In this document: piece after piece, positions 22,289 to 34,507 of the stretch
Position numbering within the stretch: position 1 is the stretch's first letter
Layout: each line of letters begins with the position of its first letter
From: Montifringilla adamsi
Lineage: Eukaryota > Chordata > Aves > Passeriformes > Passeridae
Reading direction: 5' to 3'
NCBI GenBank assembly: GCA_017590115.1
Contig: JAGGNK010006515.1
Span: forward strand, 62,001-126,000
Length of the DNA stretch: 64,000 bases
Made by a program: the position numbers and the translations under genes
Notes under the pieces: generated by a model
Database searches by the model: none
The model's input: only the letters and a program-made list of their open reading frames with translations
Told to the model about the DNA's origin: nothing

Positions 22289-22696
22289 TGTCACATTCAT
22301 ATTTGCTGAAAAATCCCTTCACCCAAGATTTTTCTCCTGGGAAGCTGAGAAGGCTCAGAGAAAAGGAAAACAATTCTTATCTCATTTGCTTCTCCTGTGC
22401 TGTGCTCATGTGGAATGTGGTTGGAGATTGTTCACCCACGGGTGGTTGTTCCATTGGACTCTGCTGTGAGTTGTTTTCACTCTTTGGCCAATCAGGGCCA
22501 GGCTGTGTCAGGGCTCTGGAGAGAGTCACGAGTTTTCATTATTATCTTTTTAGCCTTCTGTAAGTATCCTTTCTGTATTCTTTAGTACAGTTTAGTATTC
22601 TTTAATATAATATCTTAAAATAATAAATTAGCCTTCTGAGAACATGGAGTCAGATTCATCATTCCTCCCTTCATTGGACACCCCACAAATACAACA
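22289..22696 (+). mobile_element. ERVK-like solo LTR nested in CR1 (copy 1 of 3)
   Basis: A 408-bp LTR begins TGTCACATTCATATTTGCTG and ends CACAAATACAACA. It is bounded by a perfect 6-bp target duplication GGCAGG (22283-22288 and 22697-22702). Excision restores the CR1 string 'ccatgggcagggacacct', so both boundaries are exact. The U3 has 'gatttttctcctgggaagct'. AATAAA at 22622-22627 is followed by 'gccttctgagaacatggagt' and 69 bases of U5-like sequence. Six-base duplications point to a class II (ERVK-like) integrase. A 151-codon frame through it is not a viral gene. Confidence 0.9.
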
Positions 22697-22791
22697 GGCA
22701 GGGACACCTCCTACTGTTCCAGGTTGCTCCAAGCCCTGTCCAATCTCCCACACTTGAAGGGATGGGGAGCCCCCAATTTTCTGGGCAACAG
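22697..22791 (-). mobile_element. CR1 LINE, remainder after the LTR
   Basis: It continues the CR1 from 22214: 'ggcagggacacctcctactg', 'caggttgctccaagccctgt', 'cttgaagggatggggagccc' and 'ttctgggcaaca'. The first six bases are the second copy of the LTR target duplication. Confidence 0.9.
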
Positions 22792-25255
22792 TAGAATGGG
22801 TGAAGTGTCAAGGGAATGCCCCAAGAAGGATGTTTTACCCAGCAAGGACCAAGTTAAACCTTGAGTCACTGACTCCCACTCAAACACTTTAGAGCTCCAA
22901 CAGTCCCCTTAGGGACAGGACAGTGTCACCTTGCTGGGGAAGGCTGGAAGGACCACCTTCCCTCCCACTGTGAGCAGCAGCCACTCTTAAAGACTTGATA
23001 TGCTGCTGAGTCTAGAAATAGGAGAGTCAGCTTGTCTTCTGTTCCGCCCATTTCTGTGCAGAGCTTGAAAGATTTATTCTGTGCAATGATGAGCAGTACC
23101 ACAGCTCTTACTTCTTTCTTGGCAGCTTTATTAAAACATTGCATTGCTTGATTAGGGTAAACCATTTCATGTCAAGATTTACACCAACCCTAAAACAAGT
23201 AATTTTGCTATGTATGACTTTTTCTTTACTAAGCTTGGGGGAAATGCTCCCTAACCTCTAAACAAGCCTGCAGTTAAGAGTGGAGTGCTCACAGCCTCTG
23301 AAAAACAGAAGCTTGGCACCTCCAAGAGGATGGCTCTTTCTGGAGGTCTGGAAAAGCCATGTCATAACAGATTTACTTCTGAAAAGATTATCTGGCAAAC
23401 AGTGACAGCTTCTCAGTTTGGCTGTCCCACTGAGCCCTCTCTCTGCTCCTTCCTGCCCACCTCCACTACAGGCAGCAGGAAGAGCAGGACCATACCGCAG
23501 CCCCACTCTACATTCCTGCCTCAAAGGTATCCCAGCCACAGAAACCCAAATCCAACCAAGTTTTTGACTTCAGCACGATCACGGAATTCTTGGCTAGACA
23601 AACTTAAGCCTAGTTCCTGAGGCAAGCGCTGATGGGACATTCCAGGTGCCCAGAAGTCAAGCATTGCCAGCTGGCACTTGGCTCTTCTCTGCATCAAAGG
23701 GACCAGCAAAGTGAAACACTGATGGCCAAGGCAAAGACAACTTGTTGTTGGAACATGCTGGATTATTGCACTGCCAGTCCCTTGAGTTCCCATGTGATTA
23801 TTTTACAAGCTATAACACCCCGGCAGCAATAATTCTCCGAAAACAAACAAAGAGGCCTGGGCTCAGCATGAGGAAATGACTTGTTTTCTTAGGCAGTTCT
23901 TAAAGGTACAGTCCACCTCCTGCAGGGATCTTTTCTCCACCCCCCTCATTGTGCACAGCTCCCTGCCGTTCTGAAGCTCAAGCTGTACTTGTGGATATCT
24001 CTGCTCAAGATGTTTCAGGATGCTTTACACCGGCAACACTTTGCTCCTGCCACAAACACGGAAACAAAGCTTTGAAGTTACAGCTGAAAGGCACAGTTTA
24101 AGGACACACCTAAAAGTTTTACTGAGCAAAGAGCCTTCCAATAAGGAAAGGAATAACCACAAATACTAGTTAGTGATTAACTTATTCAGGAGACAAAGGA
24201 ACCTTGTTGGTTCCTTGTGTGGAGTATCCTCCAGAGCAAGAAACATAATGAGAACACGTTGGTCCAGTCTCACTGCAGAATTCACACAAATGATTCTGAA
24301 GCACCTCTCACCATCATTTGTAAATTGCAAAGCAATGGACAATTTTTTAACTTACTATCAGAATAGGAAGTCCACCATGGCACTTATATCCAACTCTTCC
24401 CTCAGTGCACTGATTAAATAGCTGAAAGTTTGCATCAGGTGTTTTATCATTTCAGCAATGCCATACTCACAGCACACAGAGAGGTGGAACAGCTGGAGGA
24501 TCACAGGAGAAGGAAATCACAGCTCCTGGTGGCCAATTTCCTCAGGTTCCAAGGCTGCAGGAGGTGCAGTGCCTGTCCCAGGAGTGCATTCCTGAGGAAA
24601 GCAAGCAAAACCAAACCACAGACTTCAATAAAACAGCCTAAAACCCCTACAGGGCATTTTGTAATCTTACAGCACTCAGGCTTAGTGCAGGATGTGTACC
24701 TGCCTTCCTTTAAGGAAGAATCAGAGACATTAAAGCATCTCCTGGCAGGGTCAGTGGCTCATGACAAAACCCTGCAGCACAGAGAATCACAGGGAGCCTG
24801 GCACATGGCCAAGGGGCCTCCAGCAGCATCCTAGGGCAGCAGGCACACAAAACCCATCCTGGGAGTCCTGTGTAGCACAGGAGTCTGGGACTCTGGGAAA
24901 CTAGATCTAGGTTGAGGACTTGCAGCTTCCCTGCTTTTCTTCTTATCCCTAACCAAATTAGAGCTCCACGCTGCATTTCAGCCTCATTTATAGCCTTTTG
25001 AGGAATGGGGCACAGCTGGGGCAGGGCCTGTGCCCTCGCAGCTGCCTTCACCCAAACAGCTGCACCTGAAGGAGCTCCCCAGTAACACAAAGAGCCATCG
25101 CATCACCAGGGCTCCAGCAGGGAAGTGCTGAGAGATAAGGGGAGATTGATAAACAGAGCACCCACCACAGCCACGGCAGGGAGACCTAGGGCAGCTTTGG
25201 GTGGGTTATTTTGTTTGAGCCTCTACTCCACAGCTGTGGAGCAGCCTGGCAGCAG
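22792..25255. other. Unique DNA, no gene supported
   Basis: About 2.5 kb of non-repetitive sequence. Frames of up to 134 codons (24430-24834) were inspected and have no recognisable domain. Confidence 0.5.
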
Positions 25256-25523
25256 TCCAGGGCATGAGGGAGTGGCTGGAGCTGTGTCAGGGCAGGCTCG
25301 GGCTGGGTACCAGGGAAAGGTTCTTCCCCAGAGGGTTCTGGGCACTGCCAGGCTTCCCAGGGAATGGGCACAGCCCCAGGCTGCCAGAGCTCCAGAAGCC
25401 TTTGGACAGTGCTCCAGGGATGCACAGGGTGGGATTGTTGGGGTGTCTGTGCAGCGCCAGGGGTCAGGCTCCATGATCCTTGTGAGTCCCTTCCAGCTCA
25501 GCATATCCTGTGATTCTATGATT
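25256..25523 (+). mobile_element. CR1 LINE 3' end
   Basis: The sense strand includes 'gggcatgagggagtggctgg', 'gagctgtgtcagggcaggct', 'accagggaaaggttcttccc', 'ggctccatgatccttgtgag' and the tail 'tcccttccagctcagcatat' then 'tgtgattctatgatt'. This is the CR1 group ending 'gatccttgtgggtcccttcca'. Frames of up to 154 codons overlapping it are repeat-derived. Confidence 0.92.
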
Positions 25524-26455
25524 TGTTCATGTTTTAGCTTTGTGAGCACAAAACTGATCAATGTTCAGCAGCCAAATTCCATCACATGAATAGAGAATTC
25601 TGCCTTTCAGACATACTCTGCCTCCCATCTCAAGTTTTTGATAGCTTGGATTCCAAGAAGAGCTCATGAAGAGCTATCTTTGGGATTACACTGAGCTATG
25701 ATATTAACTTTTATTTATTAGATTCCCAATGAGCAGCCCTACTGCAAGTTTCTTTTTATAGCTGATCAAATTAAACATGTATGACCTGTCACCCTGTAGT
25801 CAGTCTCAGTGTTATCTCCTTGCTGAGAAACACAATGGAGAACAACAACATTCTCTCTTCCACAGCCAAATAATTTTTAATCACCTCAGCCACAGAATCC
25901 CTATTGGTAATCTGTCCTCTGGGCCCTCCTTGTTCTTAAAGCAGAGGCTGCTAGAGAATTCAATTAATGTTTCCCCTAAGGATAACACATTCAATCACAA
26001 TAAGTGAGGAAAAGCATGCTCAGATGGAAAAGAAACTCCAGCTCCAAACTTCTGTGTCCCAGTGGGCAGAACACCATTAGTCTCATGAAGTAAGGAAGGG
26101 CTTTGGGTTTCTGCCTTGGCAACAAAAACCTTTGTTGCTGCTGAATTTCCCCCATTTTAGGATGATCTGCCATCTTAATCCAGGGAATCCCAAAGGAGTT
26201 CTTGGGGTCAAACCTTCAGAAGATCAGCTTTGGGTCTGTCGTGCTGACTTGGTTTTCCCCATCTGTTGAAGAATATGTAAATCCTATATGCCACCACTTC
26301 CACTGCTCAGGTGCCTAAAACATTATCCAGTTAGCAGAGGAAAAAGCATGGATTAAATCCCAACCCTTTTTGAAGGGCAGAATTCTCAAAGGAAAGCCAT
26401 GTTCTGTCTATGGCTTTGCCTAGTTGGAACTTTCTGCTGTAGTATTTATCACTGG
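25524..26455. other. Unique DNA, nothing recognised
   Basis: About 930 bases, AT-rich, with only short frames. Confidence 0.5.
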
Positions 26456-26694
26456 GTCACAGAATCACAGAATAGCCTGAGCTGGATCCTGGGACCCCAA
26501 GGATCATTGAATCCAACATCTGGCCCTGCACAGGACACCCCACCCTGTGCATCCCTGAGAGCATTGTCCAAATGCTGCTTGGGTTCTGACATGCTTGGGA
26601 CCATGACCACTGCCTGACCATCAGGCCAGAACATCATCTGGGGAAAGAACTTTTTCCTAAAATCCTGAACCTGTCTGACAGCTCCAGCCACTTA
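26456..26694 (-). mobile_element. CR1 LINE 3' end
   Basis: The plus strand starts 'gtcacagaatcacagaatag', followed by 'gaccccaaggatcattgaat', 'ccaacatctggccctgcaca', 'caccctgtgcatccctgaga' and 'ggaaagaactttttcctaaa'. This is the reverse complement of the same CR1 group as 25256. Confidence 0.92.
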
Positions 26695-26890
26695 GCTCAG
26701 CTTCCCCACACCACCTTCAAACAGAATATTGTGTCCCAGTCACACAGACCTTGAACAAATCCAACCATTGTCTTGCTCAAGCAGGGTAAAGTGTGAAGAA
26801 TTTCAAGCTCCCTACACATGGCCAAAAATGGTCCAAACCAGCTCAAGCACAGAACAAACCTGCAGCTCTTAGCGGATTTGCTCCCCGTGT
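26695..26890. other. Short unique spacer
   Basis: Nothing recognised. Confidence 0.4.
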
Positions 26891-26955
26891 TATGGGTTGG
26901 AACTGTATCATCTTTAAGATCCCTTCCAGCCCAAACCATTCCATGATTCTATGAT
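26891..26955 (+). mobile_element. CR1 3' tip
   Basis: Only the last 65 bases remain: 'tatgggttggaactgtatca', 'tctttaagatcccttccagc' and 'ccattccatgattctatgat'. It is a severely 5'-truncated CR1 on the sense strand. Confidence 0.9.
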
Positions 26956-27619
26956 CAATTTGTTTCTACTGGACCTGGAGGCATTCTTCTACTCCAGAGG
27001 ACCAGAGCTTCAAAAACATACATTTAAAATAAATTTTCCACACATCCTGTCCCACCAACCTAAAATATGCAGGCACTGGGTGGAAACCCAGCTTCCCAAA
27101 CCATCCTGTTGTCAGCAGCTTCAATGCTGCATAAACATACCCAGGGACATCTGCTGAGTCACAGCAGCAGCATGAGATTATCCAAGGTTTGAAAAATCTG
27201 GATTTCAGAACAGAAACCGCTGTGTTGCTGTCAGTCAGCAGTGAAACAAAACACAGCATTGAGGGAGGGGGGGAAAAAGAAAACAAAGCCAAACTGTTGG
27301 CTATGTTGGGTAACTTTTCCAGTCTTCTCAGCTTGTGATAGTGGCAGATGGCCCAGTCTGTAAATTAGCAGTTACCAGATGGGCCCCCTAAGTAGCTTTA
27401 CTGCAGTAAATTGATTTGTTCGTGGATTTGGTATTAAAATGTCCTTCACTGTCTGGGTAGTGTTTGGCCACAGAGCTGCAAATTCCACTTGATTGCAGGG
27501 AAGGCCAAAACCCCAAACATGCCTGTTGGGAAGCCACTTCCACATGGGGTTACTGATGAGTCCCAGTCAGCAGCCAGGAAGGCAAACTGGAGGTACTTGG
27601 CTCTGCCAGAGAGGCCAGA
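26956..27619. other. Unique DNA, nothing recognised
   Basis: About 660 bases between CR1 tips, with no coding or RNA signature. Confidence 0.5.
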
Positions 27620-27668
27620 GCAGACTGATGATCCCTTCAAACTCAGGATATTCTATGACTCTATCATT
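27620..27668 (+). mobile_element. CR1 3' tip
   Basis: The very short terminal fragment 'gatgatcccttcaaactcag', 'gatattctatgactctatca' matches the CR1 3' end of the 'ccttccaactcaggatattctatgattct' type. Confidence 0.75.
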
Positions 27669-27886
27669 TAGTTCTGGACATGGATGATACATGCAGACAA
27701 CTTGGCAGTGAGGAGCTGGGAAAGGACACCCTGACCTAGGGAAATATCTGTTGGGTTGACACAACTATTTCAGGACACAATTCTCATTGTGGGAAGGATT
27801 TTAGCTTATCAGATACTTCAGTGCCATCCATCTGTCTCTCTCCTTCTTCCCTCTATACCCTTTGCCTCTCCTCCAACTATTTTCTC
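27669..27886. other. Short unique spacer
   Basis: Pyrimidine-rich towards its right end. Nothing recognised. Confidence 0.4.
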
Positions 27887-28415
27887 AGAATCACAGAATT
27901 CCTCTAGAAATCATCCAGTCCAAGCCCCTGGGTCACCTAGAGCTGGTGACATAGGAGTGCATCCAGGTGGGCTTGGAATTCCTCCAGAAAGGGAGACTCC
28001 ACAGCCTCCCTGGGCAGCTGTTCCAGTGCTCTGCCACCCTCAGTGAACAGAGGTTCTTCATCATGTTGAGGTGGAACTTCTCGTGGTTTCCTTTACAGCC
28101 ATTGCTCCTCATCCTGCCACTGAAGAGAGTCCAGCACCGCCCTCTTGGCACCCACCTTGGAGAGATTTGTATGGATTGATGAGATCCACTCTCAGACCCA
28201 TCTTGGAGAGATTTGTATGGATTGACGAGATCCACTCTCAGTTCTTCTCTTCTCCATACTAAACAGGCCCAGCTCATGAAGTTTTTCCTCATCAGAGAGG
28301 GGCTCAAGACCCCTCATCATCGTTGTGGCCTCTGCTGAACCCTTTCCAGCAGCTCCTTTTCTTTCCTGAACTGTGGAGACCAGAACTGAACACAAAACTC
28401 CTAAAGTGGCCCCAG
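27887..28415 (-). mobile_element. Long CR1 LINE fragment with an internal tandem duplication
   Basis: The plus strand runs 'agaatcacagaattcctcta', 'atcatccagtccaagcccct', 'cagcctccctgggcagctgt', 'tgaacagaggttcttcatca', 'actaaacaggcccagctcat', 'cctcatcagagaggggctca' and 'cctttccagcagctcctttt'. This is the reverse complement of the CR1 3' UTR reaching into the ORF2 C-terminal region, moderately diverged. A 46-bp segment is duplicated in tandem (listed separately). Three minus-strand frames of 84 to 124 codons follow the ORF2 remnant but are interrupted. Confidence 0.9.
28156..28241. repeat. 46-bp tandem duplication inside CR1
   Basis: A unit beginning 'cttggagagatttgtatgga' spans 28156-28201. 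It is repeated at 28202-28241 in shortened form, with one visible difference (gatgag versus gacgag). The duplication arose after CR1 insertion, because CR1 copies normally have a single unit here. Confidence 0.92.
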
Positions 28416-29343
28416 CAATTCTGCTGAAGGTGCTGATGAACCACATGTGCAGATTTTGGCCCTTCTCTGTCTCTTCTCTGCTCAGCTGTGCAGTGAGTTC
28501 CCTGTAGCAGTACGTGCTGCCTTGTTTTCCAGGGTGAACTTTGGGTGCTGAAAGGCACCTTTACTTTGTACTACTAACCAGAATTTCTACTCCTGTGTCA
28601 ATATCTCAAAGAGGATGGAATTACTGGAAAGAAAAGAAGGTCAATATGTGATTTTCCTCCATTTCATGGCAGAGGCTGATAGCCAACATTCCCTAGCTTT
28701 GGTTGTTATCCTTCCAGACCTCTGCTCAAGTAAGAGGAAATTGTCTCAGCAGTAGTGAGCCGGAAGCTAGAGATTGACATTTATTGAAGTGAAATGCTCC
28801 ACATTCCTTAGATTTCTTAATAAACCCACAAGTGTTTCCATCTTCCTAGAGCTTCTTTGGCATGTCCTGGCATGATATCCCCTAAGACTCAGTCCCAAAA
28901 GCCTTTGCATACATTTTAGCTCATGTCAAAGGCTGGAAATCATGACTTAATGCTCCCAGTGTTCCTCTGTGGCTGCAAGGCCTATAAAGTCACCAGGGAA
29001 GAGTGACAAACAAAAAGAAATTACTCAGATTTCTGCAAAAGTGCTGTCACATGATGGTTGATAGTTCTAATATCTGGATATTAGATATATAGCTGGCAAA
29101 ACAAACCAAAGAGTTTTCCTCCTCAAGCCTGGAGAATTAAATCATTTGTCAGCTTGAAAGCTCGTATTTCCTCAAGTTATGCTGCTGACAACAAACAAAT
29201 GGGCAATTGAGCATTGTTCCATCTCCCTTTTTTCTTCCATGTCCATTTCTCCCATTGTTTCAAAAGAACTCCAAGTTATATCTCCTACCAGAGGTATAAG
29301 TATATACTGTTGTTCCTAATTATTATTAACTTGACTCAAACAT
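28416..29343. other. Unique DNA, nothing recognised
   Basis: About 930 bases, AT-rich, possibly with a little more decayed CR1 up to about 28500. No gene evidence. Confidence 0.5.
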
Positions 29344-29349
29344 CTTCAC

Positions 29350-29736
29350 TGTAGCCATGATATTTTCTGAAAAATCCATTTGCCAGGATTTTTCTCCTGA
29401 GAAGCTGAGGAGCCTCAGGAAAGAAATGTAAACAATGACTATCTGCTGCTTGGAATGCAACAGGTGCATCTGAAATTGGTGCGTGTTTGTTGTTTCTAAT
29501 TAATGGCCAATCACAGTCAGCTGGCTCAGACTCTCTGGGAGTCACAAGCTTTTGTTATCATTCCTCTCCTGTCCTTTCTAGCCTTCTGATGGATCTTTTC
29601 TCTCTATTCTTTTAGTATAGTTTTAGTATAGCATTTTAGTATAATATATATAATAATATAATAAATCAGCCTTCTGAAACATGGAGTCAAGCTTCTTGTC
29701 TCTTCCCTCGTCCTGGCACCCTTGAACACAACCATA
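29350..29736 (+). mobile_element. ERVK-like solo LTR (copy 2 of 3)
   Basis: A 387-bp LTR of the same family as 22289 begins TGTAGCCATGATATTTTCTG and ends AACACAACCATA. It is flanked by a perfect 6-bp duplication CTTCAC (29344-29349 and 29737-29742). Shared blocks include 'gatttttctcctgagaagct', 'taatggccaatcacagtcag', a repeated TTTTAGTATA motif, AATAAA at 29660-29665 and 'gccttctgaaacatggagtc'. The distance from AATAAA to the 3' end is 71 bases, against 69 in copy 1. The terminus reads TA rather than CA, probably by mutation. No internal viral genes flank it. Confidence 0.87.
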
Positions 29737-29742
29737 CTTCAC

Positions 29743-31995
29743 ATGCCCACTTGGTCCTTAGTCCAACACTAAGCGATCAAAACCTAATCCTGAAAATGGA
29801 AAGAGCACCAATGGCTGGATACCAATGACTGTGATTAAGATATTTTCTGCCTTACTACCTAGTGAATGTATCCAGCATTGAGACAGGCAGCATCCAAGCC
29901 CAAACTGCTGTGCTACAAACCATTACTGATGAATGTTGTGTTTTTCTGCTGGAAAAGAAGCAACAAAGCCATTTCTAAACCAGGTTTTTGCAGGGGAATG
30001 TGTGATTTAAAGGGCTTTGCACTCCAGCCGATGAGACTGTTCAAATTCAGCGAGTTTTAACTATTACACACAAGCTAACAAACTGCTATTATTCTCCAAA
30101 AGAGCCCGGTTTACTGCAATATCAGTCCAAGGAAACCATGGGGTACAAAGCCTGCTGCATTGAGAGCTGGAGGAAGTAAACCCTGGGCTCGAGGGAGTGC
30201 TGGGAATGACAAGCAGCTCTCTCCCTCTTCTCCTTCAGCACTTCACCCAGTGTCTGGATATCTGGCACGTCACATTTTCCCCAGAGAACTACTTGTTTTC
30301 TTTACTATCCCACCAAGCAGCATCCTACCCTGAGAACCAAGGCAGATATTCCTACTGGAATGCAAAACAATCTGGCATTTTTCAGCATAAGGTTTATTGT
30401 TGGAGCTTCATTTCCTGTTGGTCGTTCTTCCTTCTCCAACTCCCCTCCACTGAATCTCAGTTTGTCTTCAGATTTTACCCATGACCTGGGCTGACCTGGC
30501 TTTTAATCTCTGTCTCTCAAGCTGCTTGATAGTCCTGTCCTCCTGTTCACAAAACTCATGTCTCTTGGCAGTGAAGCACAGAAATTTGCATTTAACAATT
30601 TAAATAGGAGCACAGAAGTCCATGTTCCAAGAAACCTGTCTCTGCATGTTAGGGTCCTGTCCCCATCCTCATAGAGATGAGACTGCCTGCACTGCTCCTC
30701 CTCACACCTCAGCTCTCTGCTGCCTTCCAGACCATCAGCGTCTTTTCCACGGAAGCCTGAACTGATTTTTCTAGATACTTTTGCCAGTCAAGTGGCTTAT
30801 TTGTGTGCTTTTATCAACCTGCCCTGGAGCTGGGGAGGGCAAGCAGTGAGGGGACATGTTCCAGTCTCTCCTGATTGAAATAAAGTTATGTTTAGCAATA
30901 AATAACTGATATGAGGTGAAAATAATCAATTACTCTTCAAAAAGGAAAGGCTGCCCTTTAGAACTGATCTGCTCACTGCAGTGCAAGTTCTCCCACCTCA
31001 CTACTAGCAATTGCTTTTTGTTTCCTCCCTCTTCCCAGACACCAAAGTCCCAGTATGCCCTTTCCAGCTGTTTTCAGTCACTAATTCCTTCCAGTTCAAG
31101 TCCTTCCGGAAGACACTGAAGCAAAAACCTCCTGATAAGTTTGCAGTCCAACCTGAGCACTTGGCTTATTCTCATTTTGGTGTCTTCCCTTCATTTACCA
31201 TCCACTCCACTTTTTTAGTGGCTTCACCCTTGCACCTCCCATTCCTGGTCCATGTTTGAGATTGTGGCTTTCCTGTCTTGGGAGCAAGGACAACACATTT
31301 ATCCTCCTGTTCCCTGTTTTGTTATTGGCAAAACCCTTTCTCTCTGCATATTGCACCATACAGTACTGTGGGACTTCAGTCCTTAGAAGCATTTTCACTG
31401 CAAATCCACCAAGGCAATCCCTTATACACATTCCCAGGATGCACAGACTCACACAGGAAAGTTGTACTTCACCATTCCTTGCATTTTGAAGTGCGAGTAC
31501 CAAAAGGTACACAGGGAAATGCTGTCTTCTTCACCCTCATCCTCCTGCAGTGGCTATGAAGAGCTGGAAAGCAGGCTTCACTTTTTGCCAGGTTTTGTGC
31601 ATTTTCTTTATCCTTCTCATTGCCAGGCAGGTCAAACATCTGGGCAGATGCTGGGCTGTTATTGTGCCAGGAGTGAGAGCTGTATGGGCTCAGGCAGTTC
31701 ATACACTTGACTGATAAAGTGCATCACCAGAGCAGGTTACACAAGCACGCCTAGAAAGCCACATATTGTGCACAGCTGGGTAACGAGACAAAAATAGCTG
31801 AACACTGGGACTAGGAACTGGATCAGTAGGGTCAGCCTAACCTGAATTGTTCACGGCTCAGCAGCTTCTCTGAAGGCCATCCAGAGAGCCTGGGCTGTAA
31901 CAAACCCCTTGTGTGGTGCAGCAGCAGCCAGCAGTACTGTGAGTGCGCTGAGAGCCCTCCTGCAGCGCAGAACACGATGGTCTGGTAGGTCACTG
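29743..31995. other. Unique DNA, no gene supported
   Basis: About 2.25 kb of non-repetitive sequence. Frames of up to 105 codons around 31195-31560 overlap on both strands and show no domain. Confidence 0.5.
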
Positions 31996-32159
31996 TAGAA
32001 TCACAGGATGGTTTGGGTTGGAAAGGACCTCAAAGCTCATCTCATCCCACCCCCTGACATGGGCAGGGACACCTTCCACTAGCCCAGGTTGCTCCAAGCC
32101 CCATCCAGCCTGGCCTTGGACACTGCCAGGGACAGACAGCCACAGATTCTCTGGGCAAC
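31996..32159 (-). mobile_element. CR1 LINE 3' end
   Basis: The plus strand reads 'agaatcacaggatggtttgg', 'ggaaaggacctcaaagctca', 'catgggcagggacaccttcc', 'aggttgctccaagccccatc', 'ctggccttggacactgccag' and 'cacagattctctgggcaact', a little-diverged reverse complement of the CR1 3' UTR. Confidence 0.94.
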
Positions 32160-32294
32160 TTTACCTCCTGTCTGTTTTTACAGGTACTTTTATGCAATCT
32201 GAGCAGACAATAAAAGCCTTTTTCCCTCTTCCCAGGCCACCAGCTCAAAATACTTCAAGCTTGGGACAAACATTTTTATTTTCTCATACTTTAT

Positions 32295-32702
32295 GGAATC
32301 ACAGAATCATTTATGTTGGAAAAGACCTCCAAGATCACTGAGTCCAACCTGTGACTGATCCCCACCCTGTCACCCAGACCAGAGCTCTGAGTGCCACATC
32401 CCTGGACACCTCCAGGGATGGGCACTCCACATGGCCCTGGGCAGCCCCTGCCAAGGCCTGACCACCCTCTCTGTGAAGAAATTTCTCTAGAAAATTGTTC
32501 TGTGAAGAATTTTCTCTCTCTCTTGAAATTTCTCCTACCTGAACATGACCTGAGGCTGTTCCCTCTCCTCCTGTCCCTGTTCCCTGGGAACAGAGCCTAA
32601 CCTCCCCCCCTGGCTGTCCCCTCCTGTCAGGAGTTGTGCAGAGCCAGAAGGTCCCCCCTGAGCTCCTTTTCTCCAGGCTTCCTGTCCTCCTGGCTGAAGC
32701 CA
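32295..32702 (-). mobile_element. CR1 LINE, long 3' portion
   Basis: The plus strand shows 'gaatcacagaatcatttatg', 'aagacctccaagatcactga', 'ccctggacacctccagggat', 'gggcagcccctgccaaggcc', 'tgaggctgttccctctcctc', 'ccctgttccctgggaacaga' and 'gagctccttttctccaggct'. It is a longer antisense CR1 copy of the subfamily also present in sense at 62238. A 139-codon minus-strand frame is CR1-derived. Confidence 0.93.
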
Positions 32703-34507
32703 GCAATGCCTGGGAGGCTGGAAGCTGGCCAGCCCAGGCAGTCACTCTGCACACCGTGTCCCAGCCTTTGGCACAGCTTTGTCCTGCATGGCATCAGTGT
32801 CACTTGCACTAGTGAGAACGCTGGAGCTTATGCAAATTATCCCCAAGCTAATGCAGAATTGATCCCATTTAAATATTCATCAACTCATAGTATTTAGGAG
32901 TAAAAAAAAAAAAAAAGTAAAATAACTTACTCTTCCTGCACAGCCCACAAAGTGCTTGATTCTTTTCTCTTAAGGACAAAAAATGAGCAAATAAATCAGT
33001 AAATCAGTGCATTTCATCTCTTTGGAGGGAAGGGACAAACATAAGTTATGAAAGCTATTATGAAGTTTGTAGTGTACTAAGAACTCCAGCTAAATAGCTC
33101 AACTGTTCAGAGTTACATTTCAGCCCATTTTAGTGCACTTTTTTCCCTTTTTTTTTGAACAGTGAAGCGATCAAGGCTTGAATAAAGCCTGGTCTGACAC
33201 TGAACTGATTCCCAGAGCCAAAGGACTGACTTCACTCCTAGGTCAGGCACAGATTTGGCTCTGTGCTGTGACAGGGCACTGGGAGCTGTGTCTCAGCCCC
33301 CAGGTGCAGATGTTTAAGCACTCTCCACCAGTGATATACACACACCAGTGCAAAAAGAGGACTTTCCAGGGAAAAGAAATAAAAGCTGCTGTGGAAGGAT
33401 AAGGAAAGAGCAAGGACAAGCCCACACAGAGAGGTGGTGGTCATGAATCATCACATAAGCAGAACAGAGTATGGTTCTGTCACGTTGGAAAACTGATTCT
33501 TGTTACATTTTCCAGCTGCAGATCAGTTGGAGACTTTTGAGTACAGCAGCCTTAGTCATTCAGCTTTGCACTTCAAAGCTTGTTACTGATAATTGAGAAA
33601 CACTTACTTAAAACTCCTATTCACCAAAGTGACATTTGCATGTCAGCTTTCCCCTTGGAGAATGAAGTTTTCCACAGTGGCCTTCCCTCAGACTGCAAAA
33701 CTGCAACTAAAAGTTGAAATGTTGAGTTGAGAGTGGAGTAAGTGCTAATCGTTAGCCATGAACACATGGCAAGTCCTGTTCAGAGCTGGGAAAAAGGGTT
33801 TGCATTACATTTAGTTACAAGCTTCCCATTTCTTCCAAGGACTATCTTAGCCAGACAGGGCAAAGCTGCACAGCCAGGATTACACAGGGGCACTAAAGGT
33901 TTACTCTGCTAAGTCCAAGTAGGGTAAACTTATTACACCAGCTCACATGTTCGAGAAAAGTGCTGCAAAACTCCCACTGGCTTCAGCCAGCAACCTCTGC
34001 CACAGAGGCAGAGGAAGGGTCTTGACCCTGATGATTTGGCTTGAATCAAACAAGGAGACTTTAGTTAGTGACTGGTGTTAGTGGCACCCATTAATCAGTT
34101 TTTATTCATATTTATGAATGTAACTTCTGTGCATGCTTAGATTGGAACCCTGACTCCATCCCCTTCCAGCAGAAAATATTTTTTCCATGCTGTTTTCTTA
34201 CAGCCTACAAATAGTTAAGAGCCAATTTTATTAGGTTGCCCTTATCACCTGAAGTGCTGCTTTGGCTCCTGGAGAGCCCAGTTAAGCAAACAATTACTTC
34301 TCTCCCTCGGAATATTGGGGCAGGCTGCAGGCTATGCTCTGTTGCAGCACACACCATCTTCTTCCATAGCATTTGAAAGCTGAACAACTCCTGCAGGGAA
34401 ATAAGGGACAAACATCTGACTGAGCTTCCAGTTCCAAGGAAAAAAAAGGAGCAAAAGCACATACAAACGTGGAATTGTAGAGAAGAATCAAAAAGAAGCA
34501 TCAAAAG
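32703..34507. other. Unique DNA, no gene supported
   Basis: About 1.8 kb. It includes an octamer-like ATGCAAAT (about 32829-32836) beside AT-rich sequence and a 15-nt A run at 32902-32916. Frames are short and unconvincing. Confidence 0.5.

Noticed and set aside
22289..29736. A single provirus bounded by the first two related LTRs (about 7.4 kb)
   Set aside because: The LTRs have different, individually perfect 6-bp target duplications. The interval contains CR1 copies and unique DNA but no gag, pol or env remnant.
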